From: Bugulina stolonifera
Taxonomy: Eukaryota > Bryozoa > Gymnolaemata > Cheilostomatida > Bugulidae
Direction: 5' to 3'
Assembly: GCA_935421135.1 (NCBI GenBank)
Contig: OW285190.1
Span: 4,836,001 to 4,900,000 of the forward strand
Length of the DNA: 64,000 bases
Part shown: one piece after another, positions 1-9,500 of the stretch
How positions within the stretch are numbered: the stretch's first letter is position 1
Layout: the number at the start of each line of letters is the position of its first letter
The notes under the pieces: generated by a model
The model's database searches: none
What the model was told of the DNA's origin: nothing
The model's input: the letters and a program-made list of their open reading frames with translations, nothing else
Translations under genes and position numbers: made by a program

Positions 1-452
1 TATTTTGGCCCCACCAACATTTCTTAGGGCGCTACGGCCCTGGCCAGTGGTTACAGAAGTAACGAGGTGTAACATTGTAAGCACAAACGACAACAATGTA
101 AGTAAACCATCATTTACATTGTATTTAGCACCTTTCCTTGAGGCAATATTTGATTTTATACCCTAAAGCAGATACAGGTCGCGAGTTTTAACTTTTGCGA
201 ATTTCGCGTGTAGCAAACCCATGAAAAATATCACTCGCTTTTAAATGTTCTTCCTAACTATAATATAAAGAAATCTTTATTGGAACAGAAAGGTGTTCAA
301 GATTTTGGTTTACATAATCAAAAAAGGTTTTCCTACAAAACTGGAGAATTAGTATAGCTAAGTTAAAATAAAATGAAGGTCTTAATATTGTATTATTTTA
401 ACTCAAAAATATCACAGCAAGAATTGCAAAAAAGAGATTTACTTAAATATTA
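1..452. other. AT-rich flank, no gene seen
   Basis: No convincing reading frame. At 44-62 there is a 19-base stretch (ggccagtggttacagaag plus one base) that is the reverse complement of the core of the 50-bp minisatellite unit downstream. A fragment of a MITE lies at 161-245. Otherwise only AT-rich sequence is visible. Confidence 0.5.
161..245 (+). mobile_element. Left-end fragment of MITE family 1
   Basis: Begins CCCTAAAGCAGATA after a TA and continues with the same gcgagttttaacttttgcg sequence as the complete copy at 55,741-56,280. Only the left roughly 85 bp is recognisable and no matching right end follows. It is probably a truncated insertion. Confidence 0.5.
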
Positions 453-593
453 AGGGGAGATAACTACGTATCTGTTAACAATTGCAATTAGAATTCTTTC
501 GAAATTATTTGTATGGAAGAAAAGACAACTCTTACTCCACATAACAAAGTTTCTTTTTTATTGAGAATTAGTAGAATAGGAGTTATCTCCCTC
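453..593. mobile_element. Small MITE with GGGAGATAACT termini
   Basis: A 141-bp AT-rich stretch whose left end (GGGGAGATAACT) and right end (AGTTATCTCCCTC) are inverted repeats of each other. There is no coding capacity. It looks like a short non-autonomous DNA transposon. I could not define a target-site duplication, so the superfamily is open. Confidence 0.45.
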
Positions 594-783
594 GGCTGTT
601 TAAAAAGTAAGAATTTGTTGTATTAATAAACATTTAAACTCAATACATTTGTTTTCTAATAGATGAAAGTCAAAAGCATTGTCAAAAGTAAGTAGCACAT
701 ATTTTATTAGCCAAAATGCTAAAAGCATTCAATAAATTTTCTAGCTACACACTAACTATGAACAAAATATTTTTATATACGAT

Positions 784-2637
784 CTTGTAACTTCTGTAAC
801 CACTGGCGTTGTAAATAAATATAAACATGTAACCTTGTAACTTCTGTAACCACTGGCGTTGTAAATAAATATAAACATGTAACCTTGTAACTTCTGTAAC
901 CACTGGCGTTGTAAATAAATATAAAAATGTAACCTTGTAACTTCTGTAACCACTGGCGTTGTAAATAAATATAAATATGTAACCTTGTAACTTCTGTAAC
1001 CACTAGTGTTGTAAACAAATATAAACATGTAACCTTGTAACTTCTGTAACCACTGGCGTTGTAAATAAATATAAACATGTGTAACCTTGTAACTTCTGTA
1101 ACCACTGGCGTTGTAAATAAATATAAACATGTAACCTTGTAACTTCTGCAACCACTGGCGTTGTAAATAAATATAAACATGTAACCTTGTAACTTCTGTA
1201 ACCACTGGCGTTGTAAATAAATATAAACATGTAACCTTGTAACTTCTGTAACCACTGGCGTTGTAAATAAATATAAATATGTAACCTTGTAACTTCTGTA
1301 ACCACTGGCGTTGTAAATAAATATAAACATGTAACCTTGTAACTTCTGTAACCAATAGCGTTGTAAATAAATATAAATATGTAACCTTGTAACTTCTGTA
1401 ACCACTGGCATTGTAAATAAATATAAATATGTAACCTTGTAACTTCTGTAACCACTGGCGTTGTAAATAAATATAAATATGTAACCTTGTAACTTCTGTA
1501 ACCACTGGCGTTGTAAATAAATATAAATATGTAACCTTGTAACTTCTGTAACCACTGGCGTTGTAAATAAATATAAATATGTAACCTTGTAACTTCTGTA
1601 ACCACTGGCGTTGTAAATAAATATAAATATGTAACCTTGTAACTTCTCTAGCCACTGGCGTTGTAAATAAATATAAACATGTGACCTTGTAACTTCTGTA
1701 ATCACTGGCGTTGTAAATAAATATAAATATGTAACCCTGTAACTTCTGTAACCACTGGCGTTGTAAATAAATATAAATATGTAACCTTGTAACTTCTGTA
1801 ACCACTGGCGTTGTAAATAAATATAAATATGTAACCTTGTAACTTCTGTAACCACTGGCGTTGTAAATAAATATAAATATGTAACCTTGTAACTTCTGTA
1901 GCCACTGGCGTTGTAAATAAATATAAACATGTGACCTTGTAACTTCTGTAACCACTGGCGTTGTAAATAAATATAAATATGTAACCCTGTAACTTATGTA
2001 ACCACTGGCGTTGTAAATAAATATAAATATGTAACCTTGTAACTTCTGTAACCACTGGCCTTGTAAATAAATATAAACATGTAACCCTGTAACTTCTGTA
2101 ACCACTGGCGTTGTAAATAAATATAAATATGTAACCCTGTAACTTATGTAACCACTGGCGTTGTAAATAAATATAAATATGTAACCTTGTAACTTCTGTA
2201 ACCACTGGCCTTGTAAATAAATATAAACATGTAACCCTGTAACTTCTGTAACCACTGGCGTTGTAAATAAATATAAATATGTAACCCTGTAACTTCTGTA
2301 ACCACTGGCGTTGTAAATAAATATAAACATGTAACCTTGTAACTTCTGTAACCACTGGCGTTGTAAATAAATATAAATATGTAACCCTGTAACTTCTGTA
2401 ACCACTGGCGTTGTAAATAAATATAAACATGTAACCTTGTAACTTCTGTAACCACTGGCGTTGTAAATAAATATAAACATGTAACCTTGTAACTTCTGTA
2501 ACCACTGGCGTTGTAAATAAATATCAATATGTAACCTTGTAACTTCTGTAACCACTGGCGTTGTAAATAAATATAAACATGTAACCTTGTAACTTCTGTA
2601 ACCACTGGTGTTGTAAATAAATATAAATATGTAACCC
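784..2637. repeat. 50-bp minisatellite, about 37 units
   Basis: Near-perfect head-to-tail array. Each unit holds cttgtaacttctgtaacc followed by actggcgttgtaaataaata and ends in taaa(c/t)atgtaac. Most differences are recurring single-base variants: aaacatg or aaatatg, cttgt or ccctgt, ggcg or ggcc. One unit near 1,080 carries a 2-base (gt) insertion that shifts the phase. Because 50 is not a multiple of three and the units contain no stop in the minus-strand frames, long minus-strand open frames of up to 627 codons run through the array. They encode a repetitive FIFIYNASGYRSYK-type peptide. I treat these as by-products of the repeat, not genes: there is no start context, splice site or non-repeat domain. 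Confidence 0.95.
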
Positions 2638-2738
2638 ATGTAACTTACGTATGAATAAGTATATAATTATAATCTCTTGTAACCATGTAACCAATAATAA
2701 ATTGAGTTGCTGACGAGGGTAGGATATTGACTTGTGCA

Positions 2739-2843
2739 TATACAAGCCTTGCAAGCTTTCATCACATGATCCTTAGACCTTTAATCTCCTGTAGCCCTGT
2801 AGACATCATTAAGCAGGGGGCAGCCAGATGTCATTATACAACA
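2739..2843 (-). repeat. 3' LTR of element A (truncated)
   Basis: 105 bp matching 11,182-11,286 with a single substitution. On the minus strand it begins TGTTGTATAATGAC. The U5 side, below 2,739, is not recognisable and runs into degenerate minisatellite-like sequence. Confidence 0.75.
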
Positions 2844-3144
2844 TGCCTTTTTTTTTTCAAGCGACAACAGTTTCATAAGTGACATGAAGCGTAACCAAGA
2901 AAGCAGTTACAAGGGCATCGCCATACCAAGCAAAACAAGCATTTAATCTAGAGCTACTTACCTATTGCCTAACCCATTACCTACGGCACCGGTCACGTAC
3001 CACCTAGATCCGAGCCTAGCAACCCTGCCATCTCGCCCAAGTCCATGTCCTTCTCTTCGTCGTCAGCCCAACTGTGTCCTCGGCCATCACTGTCGGTACC
3101 AATGCCATCACCACTGGCTCCACTACTGCTACCAACACCTGCGC

Positions 3145-4059
3145 CTACGGTGCCCACCAAAACCAAGGCACACGCCAGAGGCATTGCCACCAGTGCCGGG
3201 ATCTGATTCGTCGGGTCTTTTTGGACGCCTCGACCTCCTCAGAGCCACGGCCATCCACTCGGGACAAATCCCTTGCAGGCAAAGCCGCAAAAGCAGCTGG
3301 CTCCTGGACCTGAGGTACCTCAGGAGTACTAGTGACCACAGCCAAACTGGAGGTCCCAACAGAGCTGGGCCCCAGAGCAGTGGGCGCCACAACTACAGTG
3401 CTAGGCTCCGTCACCGTTGAAGGTGTAGACCTGCTGCCAGCTAATCTAGAGCATGCAGACCTCTTGACCCTGACCTCAGCTAACCTCCTGAGTGCTTCAA
3501 TGCACGCCATCTCTCTCTCAATCTCCTCCTCTAGACTTTCCCTTTCTTTGTACAAGGCTGCCATCTCACGCTCAAAGCGTTCCCTAGCATCCCGTCTCTT
3601 CCTCTCTATGTCCTGGATCCTCCAAACAAGATTCTCTTCTGACATGAAGTCATCCGAGTTATCCACCCCCTGTAACAGACTATCCAACTGCGACACGATA
3701 GGTGAAGTGGTAGGGGTAGCAGTAGGTTCAGATACATGTAAACACGTAGCATTAACAATAGTCAATAATTGTAATTGTTTCAATTTTGACATTCCTAATA
3801 AGTTTCTACTAGCACCCTTTAGCACATATTTAGATGTATCCACAGACTTAAAAATGCTTGCTATTTTAACATCTGCGACAACTATGACACTGAGTCGGTT
3901 GCCATCAGCCCCACTCAACAGTTGGTCAGGCTGTCGCAACTCTACGCCTAAAACATTGCAAGTCATCTCTGTCAGAGTTGACGCATCTGCACCACTATCT
4001 AGGGCAAAGTTAACATCAAAGCTGTTAACCTTGAGCACTTCAACAAACCTATCATCTAG
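3145..4059 (-). CDS. Element A protease and coiled-coil region, in frame with gag
   Basis: Open frame continuing directly from gag after a single TGA at 4,062-4,060. About 20 residues in there is a retropepsin-type active site (FALDSGADAS) and, some 85 residues later, a flap-end motif resembling NLLG. This fits a pepsin-like retroviral protease that would cleave Gag. Instead of reverse transcriptase it continues into a highly charged stretch of about 45 residues (repeating RERFEREM and EREMACIEAL blocks), predicted by eye to be a coiled coil, then a Ser/Thr/Pro/Val-rich tail ending in a Trp-rich stretch. The next open stretch (3,190-2,993) is in another frame and acidic (DDEEKDMDLGE), which may mean a frameshift near the 3' end. 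The protease call is firm. The role of the coiled-coil part is unknown; it could be what remains after deletion of RT and integrase. Confidence 0.65.
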   Translation of the reverse strand, partial: LDDRFVEVLKVNSFDVNFALDSGADASTLTEMTCNVLGVELRQPDQLLSGADGNRLSVIVVADVKIASIFKSVDTSKYVLKGASRNLLGMSKLKQLQLLTIVNATCLHVSEPTATPTTSPIVSQLDSLLQGVDNSDDFMSEENLVWRIQDIERKRRDARERFEREMAALYKERESLEEEIEREMACIEALRRLAEVRVKRSACSRLAGSRSTPSTVTEPSTVVVAPTALGPSSVGTSSLAVVTSTPEVPQVQEPAAFAALPARDLSRVDGRGSEEVEASKKTRRIRSRHWWQCLWRVPWFWWAP

Positions 4060-4062
4060 TCA
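4054..4062 (-). promoter_or_regulatory. Leaky-stop context UGA-CUA between gag and PR
   Basis: On the minus strand the gag stop is TGA followed by CTA GAT, and the downstream protease frame is the same frame. UGA followed by CUA is the best-known stop-readthrough context in animal mRNAs. Because gag and protease are collinear and otherwise open, this is a plausible programmed readthrough site for Gag-Pol, inferred from context only. Element C has the same TGA-CTA at the same place. Confidence 0.5.
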
Positions 4063-5220
4063 ACTCTTATTACTGGACTCAGAAAATCTTACCCCTCGGG
4101 AAGGACTTCTTCCTGATCCGCCTCTTTCACTACTACTGGTCTCATAGCCACGGTGATTGCCGTTGCCGTAGCTATGCCCATCCTGGCGCAATTTACAATC
4201 CTTAACAGTATGCCCTGTATTATGACAGTAATAACAAGTTACGTTAGGGCATTGCCGTATTTCATGTCCTCTCTTACCACAGAAGTAACAGCCATCACGT
4301 ATAGCTCCAGGTGAGCGATATCTGCCACTCTGTCTGTCCCAAGAGTGATCCCTTTTCCTATATCTGGGTGAAAAGCTCTTATGCCTAGTATCCCTATCAT
4401 ACCTGTCACCACTAGAGTCACTAGACGATCCACTAGAGTCCCTAGAGTACTTACTTCTATCGCTATCGTAGCTCTTACATGTATGTCTACTCTTACCACC
4501 ATTGCCATGACTCTTGGATTTGGACCAGTGTCTACGACCAGATATCCAATTAACTTCATTTCCACCATCAGCTACCTCCTGGTTTACTTTCTGCAAGCTG
4601 GTTCTAGTACCTGCTAAAATACTCTCAGACTCTCTGGCTAAACCACGGGCTCTAAGCGTATCATTTAAAGTTTTCCAATCCATGTTAGCATTTTGCATGA
4701 GTTGGGTCCTTAAAGATGATTTCCTTAAACCATTTACAGCTATAACCAAAGCAAACTCCTCTCTTACAACGTCATTATTATTACCAAAGTTAACTTTTCT
4801 ACTTAGGCTTTCAACCCTACGTAAATAATCACCTTCACTTTCACCTGCTGCCTGTCCAGCAGTGATAAATCTCATCTTTTTAACATATACAGTTTCTTCC
4901 TCACCGTAAACAGACTTCAAAAGTTCCATAGCCTCATCAAAAGTTGCATCATCTTTTGTATGATTAAACCCAAGAGAAGTAAGAACTTCCCTACCACTTC
5001 TATTAATAGCTCCTAACAAAGCTAGTAATGGTAAACGATCCCTGAAAACATTTTTCATTACTTCTACTCCATCTTCCATTACTTTTTCCTTACCCAACTT
5101 TATTGTAGTCATTTCCACAACAAGTTCAAATTCTACTAACCAATTTTTCCATGATCCTGAAACATCATTACTGTCAATTACCAATTCTGGGAATGAATTA
5201 AAATCACACCTACCAGCCAT
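4060..5220 (-). CDS. gag: Element A Gag polyprotein
   Basis: 386-residue Gag starting at ATG 5,220. The first 200 or so residues look like a retrotransposon capsid region (FNSFPELVIDSN near the start, then a capsid-like helical segment with KLGKEKVMEDG, then LRTQLMQNANMDW). A Ser/Arg/Asp-rich linker follows, with two CCHC zinc knuckles near residues 310-350: CYFCGKRGHEIRQC and CYYCHNTGHTVKDC, both CX2CX4HX4C. Gag would package the element's RNA into virus-like particles in the cytoplasm. The frame is intact over its full length. The stop is a TGA in a leaky context, with the protease directly downstream in the same frame. A tandem-repeat leader (5,281-5,540) lies between the primer-binding site and the start codon. 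Confidence 0.85.
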   Translation of the reverse strand: MAGRCDFNSFPELVIDSNDVSGSWKNWLVEFELVVEMTTIKLGKEKVMEDGVEVMKNVFRDRLPLLALLGAINRSGREVLTSLGFNHTKDDATFDEAMELLKSVYGEEETVYVKKMRFITAGQAAGESEGDYLRRVESLSRKVNFGNNNDVVREEFALVIAVNGLRKSSLRTQLMQNANMDWKTLNDTLRARGLARESESILAGTRTSLQKVNQEVADGGNEVNWISGRRHWSKSKSHGNGGKSRHTCKSYDSDRSKYSRDSSGSSSDSSGDRYDRDTRHKSFSPRYRKRDHSWDRQSGRYRSPGAIRDGCYFCGKRGHEIRQCPNVTCYYCHNTGHTVKDCKLRQDGHSYGNGNHRGYETSSSERGGSGRSPSRGVRFSESSNKS

Positions 5221-5280
5221 TTAATTAACAATTATCACACTCCCAATTCGCAGAAAAATATCTAATACACTAATATACTA

Positions 5281-5540
5281 AACAAACACTGATACCAACA
5301 ACTACCTAGGACACTGACACTAGCACTGTATTCACTGATGCACCTACACTGACACTATATTTATTCACTGAAGCACCTACGGCTACACTGACACTGTATT
5401 CACTGAAGCACCTACACTGACACTGTATTTATTCACTGAAGCGCCTACGGCTACACTGACACTGTATCTACTGAAGCACCTACACTGACACTGTATTCAC
5501 AGAAGCACGTACACTTACCAGTAGCACTGAATTCACTGAC
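5281..5540. repeat. Imperfect tandem repeat in element A leader
   Basis: Repeats of cactgacactgtattcactg plus aagcacctac, with longer variants containing ggcta or ttatt insertions, giving an alternating unit of about 29-39 bp. It lies in the untranslated leader of element A, between primer-binding site and gag. It could be a structural leader repeat or replication slippage; no function is evident. Confidence 0.6.
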
Positions 5541-5587
5541 ACTGACACGCACGAACACCCCTAACACAGATCCTGTCTACGACGCCA

Positions 5588-5667
5588 TGTTATATTACTC
5601 ACCAGGTAGACCTAGAAGTAAGAAGTGGCTCCAATAAGCTGTCCTTCTACTTATATCCCATTCAGTG
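5588..5667 (-). repeat. 5' LTR of element A, proximal part
   Basis: 80 bp between the primer-binding site of element A (5,570-5,587) and the left edge of element B. It ends in CAGTG (5,663-5,667), which is repeated at 11,176-11,180 right after element B. The rest of this LTR is found at 11,181-11,286. Confidence 0.65.
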
Positions 5668-6134
5668 TGTCACAAATTCTGAGTGATAACCATAAGGACA
5701 TATTGTAAGAATAATATATTATTTGTATGCATATTTCAACATACTCATCCATTTACATATATTGAGAGGTAGTGATGATGAGTCATACATTGTTTATACT
5801 AGCATACCTTTCATATTATTATAACTATACATCATGTTTAATACTACTGAGTACTTGCATACTATGGAACGTGCTAGAATGTTCTATCAGCTGACTATGA
5901 TATTCATTTTTAGTGATGTAATATTTTTGGTGGAGAACTTTCTAGAACTTTCCCATTCCATATATAAACACCTACATTTTTATAGAGAGTCAGTTAACTT
6001 TTAGCAATAAACAAGGATAATTACACTACACACTACATCTTCTCTGCACTAGATAGACCAAGCTGTGTGTCACTTGATTATCTCTGACTACAGTGACTTC
6101 ACCGAACTCTCACAAGTACTACTATCTTGTGACA
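5668..6134 (+). repeat. 5' LTR of element B
   Basis: 467 bp from TGTCACAA to TTGTGACA. It contains a TATA-like box (tatataaaca near 5,959) and a polyadenylation-like AATAAA near 6,006, in the spacing expected of a promoter followed by the R region. The sequence appears identical to 10,709-11,175. Confidence 0.95.
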
Positions 6135-6136
6135 AT

Positions 6137-6154
6137 TGGGGGCTGCTCCGGGAA
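6137..6154 (+). other. Primer-binding site of element B
   Basis: TGGGGGCTGCTCCGGGAA, two bases after the LTR. It closely resembles the proline-tRNA primer site used by many retroelements (TGGGGGCTCGTCCGGGAT). The primer assignment is by similarity only. Confidence 0.65.
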
Positions 6155-6219
6155 GTCATCAGTCGCAGACAGGGAGATTAACAACGTCGGCATACACCGG
6201 ATACTAGCTGCAGTGAAAG

Positions 6220-6498
6220 ATGGCACTGTTAGATAAAGTAACTCAAATGGGCAGAGATCTGGGACTCACAGAGCAAAAGCTGGTAGAGTTCGTGGAGAAG
6301 AACTTGCCCATAGTAGAAAAAGACATGGAAAGAGAGGAGCGTAGACTGGAACGGGAGGCGAAATTGGAATCGGAAAGATTACATGGAGAGGAGCGCAGAT
6401 TAGAGCGTGAAGCAGAAAAGGTCAAGCAAGAAAATGAGAAAGCGATGATGGAGTTGAAGATTAAAGCTGACCAAGAGGCAGAAGAGAGAAGACAATGA
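6220..6498 (+). CDS. Element B Gag N-terminal coiled coil, ends at TGA
   Basis: 92 codons from an ATG about 85 bases after the LTR. Residues 30-90 are a charged, heptad-like helix (repeats of EERRLEREA), a predicted coiled coil. The frame ends at TGA 6,496-6,498, but the next codons continue the same charged helix in the same frame into the main polyprotein. This stop therefore almost certainly splits one Gag-Pol frame. The context is TGA-CAT, which is not the strong leaky context seen in elements A and C, so a point mutation is the simpler explanation. Confidence 0.75.
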   Translation: MALLDKVTQMGRDLGLTEQKLVEFVEKNLPIVEKDMEREERRLEREAKLESERLHGEERRLEREAEKVKQENEKAMMELKIKADQEAEERRQ

Positions 6499-6510
6499 CA
6501 TGAACTAGAG

Positions 6511-9500
6511 ATGGAAAAGCTGAAAGCTGACACAAGTTTGGAGCACTCAAGGCATGAGAGCACCAGGTTAGAGATAACTAACAAACCAAAACCAAAGATA
6601 CCATTCTTTGATGAGAAGGTGGACGAAATGGACAGCTATTTGGAGCGATTTGAGTGGGTTGCTGAAGGATGTAACTGGGACAAAGGAGATTGGCCCTATC
6701 ACCTCAGTCAGTACCTAAAGGGTAAGGCAACAGAAGCTTACATTCGTTTGTCACCTACCAATCGTAAGGATTATAAAAAGGTCAAGGAAGCCTTGTTGGA
6801 GCGCTTTAATTTAACTCAAGAGGGCTACAGGAAAAAACTCAGGGAGGCAGAAGCTTTCGAGGATGAAACTCCTGCCCAACTATTTACTAGGATAGAAACA
6901 TATGTGCACAAGTGGGTGGAGCTGTCAGGTGGCATGGACATAGCCAAACTTGTGGCAATTGAACAATTTATATCATCATGCCCAGAAGACCTAGCTGTGC
7001 ACTTAAGGCAGACTTCCTACAACAGCAGTGAGGACATGTGTGATGCAGCGTCACTATTCCTGCACGCTCGTGGAAGAAAACTAGCAAAGACAAAGAAAAC
7101 CAACATAAAAAGGCTGGAAAGCACACCTGCCGGCAACAGGGATGCCGGACAAGGAGGTAAAACCGATGGTGCATGCTTCATTTGCAAAGATAGGTCACAC
7201 ATTGCTCGTCACTGCCCTCAACGAGGAAAGAAGTACTGTTCACACTGCAAGATGAACAACCACAATACACCAGAGTGCAGAAGGTTTGGTGGAAGATCGG
7301 TGCATGCTGCTGCTGCAACAACGACCACTCAAAATGAGACTGTGATTACAGATACAGGTATCTCATCTAAAGTGGGTAAGTCTACAGAAATCACAGTAAA
7401 TGGCAAAAAGTTTGTCAACGCTGCTGTCTGCAAGAATGGACCCAACTCCATAGATGGGAACACAGCGACATTCGATGCAGAAGTCAATGGTCAACGAGCC
7501 ACTGTGATACGCGACACGGGCTGTAGCTGCATTGTGGTCAACGCAAAGTATGTACAACCTCAGCACTTCACTGGAGAATCAGTTTATCTGAGAATGGCTG
7601 ATGCCAGTGTTAAGGAAGCTCAGTGTGCACTTATCTCAGTGCGTTCACCATTCTACAATGGTGTCACCCAAGCTGCAGTAATGGACAAGACACTCTACGA
7701 CCTGCTTATTGGAAATGTGGATGGAGCAAGAACAGCTGACCAGCCACTGGAAAACTGGAAGGACTGCGCTGTAACCACAAGAGCTCAGGCTGTGAAGGAG
7801 AAGTCAGGAGACAAACCACTGGTGATTGACTCAACCGCTAACCCACTAAGTCTAGGGAAGGATGAGTTAGTTAGACTGCAGAGGGATGACCCCACATTGG
7901 AACGATTTTTCAATGCAAAAGAGCTGAAGGAGAAAAAAGGATGCACCACTAGATTTGTAGTGAGAAATAAGCTACTATACCGTGAGTACACAGACCCAAA
8001 AACTGTCAATGGAAAACCTGTTAAACAACTAATGGTACCCAGCTTATTGAGGAAGGAAGTCCTACAGAAGGCTCATGACTGCATAATGAGTGGACACCTA
8101 GGAGTAAGGAAGACAACTGATAGAGTGCTTTCCAACTTCTTCTGGCCCGGCCTAAACGGGGATATCGTACGTTTCTGTCAGTCGTGTGACATTTGCCAGA
8201 GAACAGTGAAGAAAGGCTCAGTCATGAAGGTTCCAGTACAGGAGACTCCACTCATTGACACCCCATTCAAGAGATGTGCAGTAGATTTAGTCGGACCAAT
8301 CAACCCTCCTAGTGAGGAAGGACACCGCTACATCCTAACTCTGGTTGACTATGCTACAAGATATCCTGAAGCTACACCACTAAAGAACATTGACTCAGCT
8401 ACTGTGGCCGAAGCACTGTTGGATATGTACAGCCGTGTTGGAATACCAGAGGAGGTGATTAGCGACCAAGGAACTCAATTCATCTCAGACTACATGAAGG
8501 AGTTCACCAGATTACTTGATATACGACAATTTCCTACTTCCCCCTACCATGCAATGGCCAATGGACTTGTGGAAAAGTTCAATGGAACCCTCAAAAGCAT
8601 GTTGAAGAAGCTGTGCGCTAAGGAACCAAGACAGTGGCATCGCTTCATCAATGCAGCTCTATTCGCTTACATAGAAGTGCCACAGGAGTCAACAGGTTTC
8701 GCCCCATTTGAGTTACTCTATGGAAGGACTGTGCGGGGACCAATGTACATCCTGCGACAACTTTGGACAAAAGAAGACACGGCGGATGATGTCAAGACTT
8801 GCTATCGGCATGTTTTCGAATTGAGGGAGCGTTTGGATGACATGATGGAGATTGCACTAGCCTCACTGAAAAACAGTCAAAGGAGATACAAGCACTACTT
8901 TGACAAGAAGGCCAAGCAGAGAGATTTCAAACTTGGTGACAAAGTGCTCATCCTCCTACCTACAGATGGAAACAAACTGTTGATGCATTGGCAAGGACCA
9001 TTCCCTGTTGAGGAGAAAGTTAGACTAAATGACTACATCATCAACATAAGAGGCAAGAGGCGAACATACCATGCCAACATGCTGAAGAGATACTACGAAC
9101 GTGAAGCATCAACCGACCCTATAACTGCTGGAGCTGTGATGACTCTAGAAGTTGCTAGCGCTGGAATCATCAATCCTGAGATTGGAGAGGAAACAGAAGA
9201 ATGCCAAGACGGTTTGTTGGACTTGTATAGTGGGAAACAGCAGACAGAAACAAGCAAATATGTCATTCTGGGTGAAGACCTGGAGAATCAGCAAAAAGTA
9301 CAACTGAAGGAGTTGCTGGTCAAGTTTGGAAGTATCTTCAGTGACTTGCCAGGAAATGCAACAGGAATGGAGCATTCTATTGAACTCACAACTGATGAGC
9401 CAGTGAAGTCCAAGCCCTATGGATTACCCTACAGGGTAAGAGAGACTCTCAAGGCGGACATTGATGACATGCTGAAGATGAGTGTAATCAGGCCATCCAC

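Noticed and set aside
756..2639. Minus-strand open frames of up to 627 codons over the minisatellite
   Set aside because: Produced by stop-free 50-bp units in every minus frame; pure repeat peptide, no non-repeat domain or gene signals.
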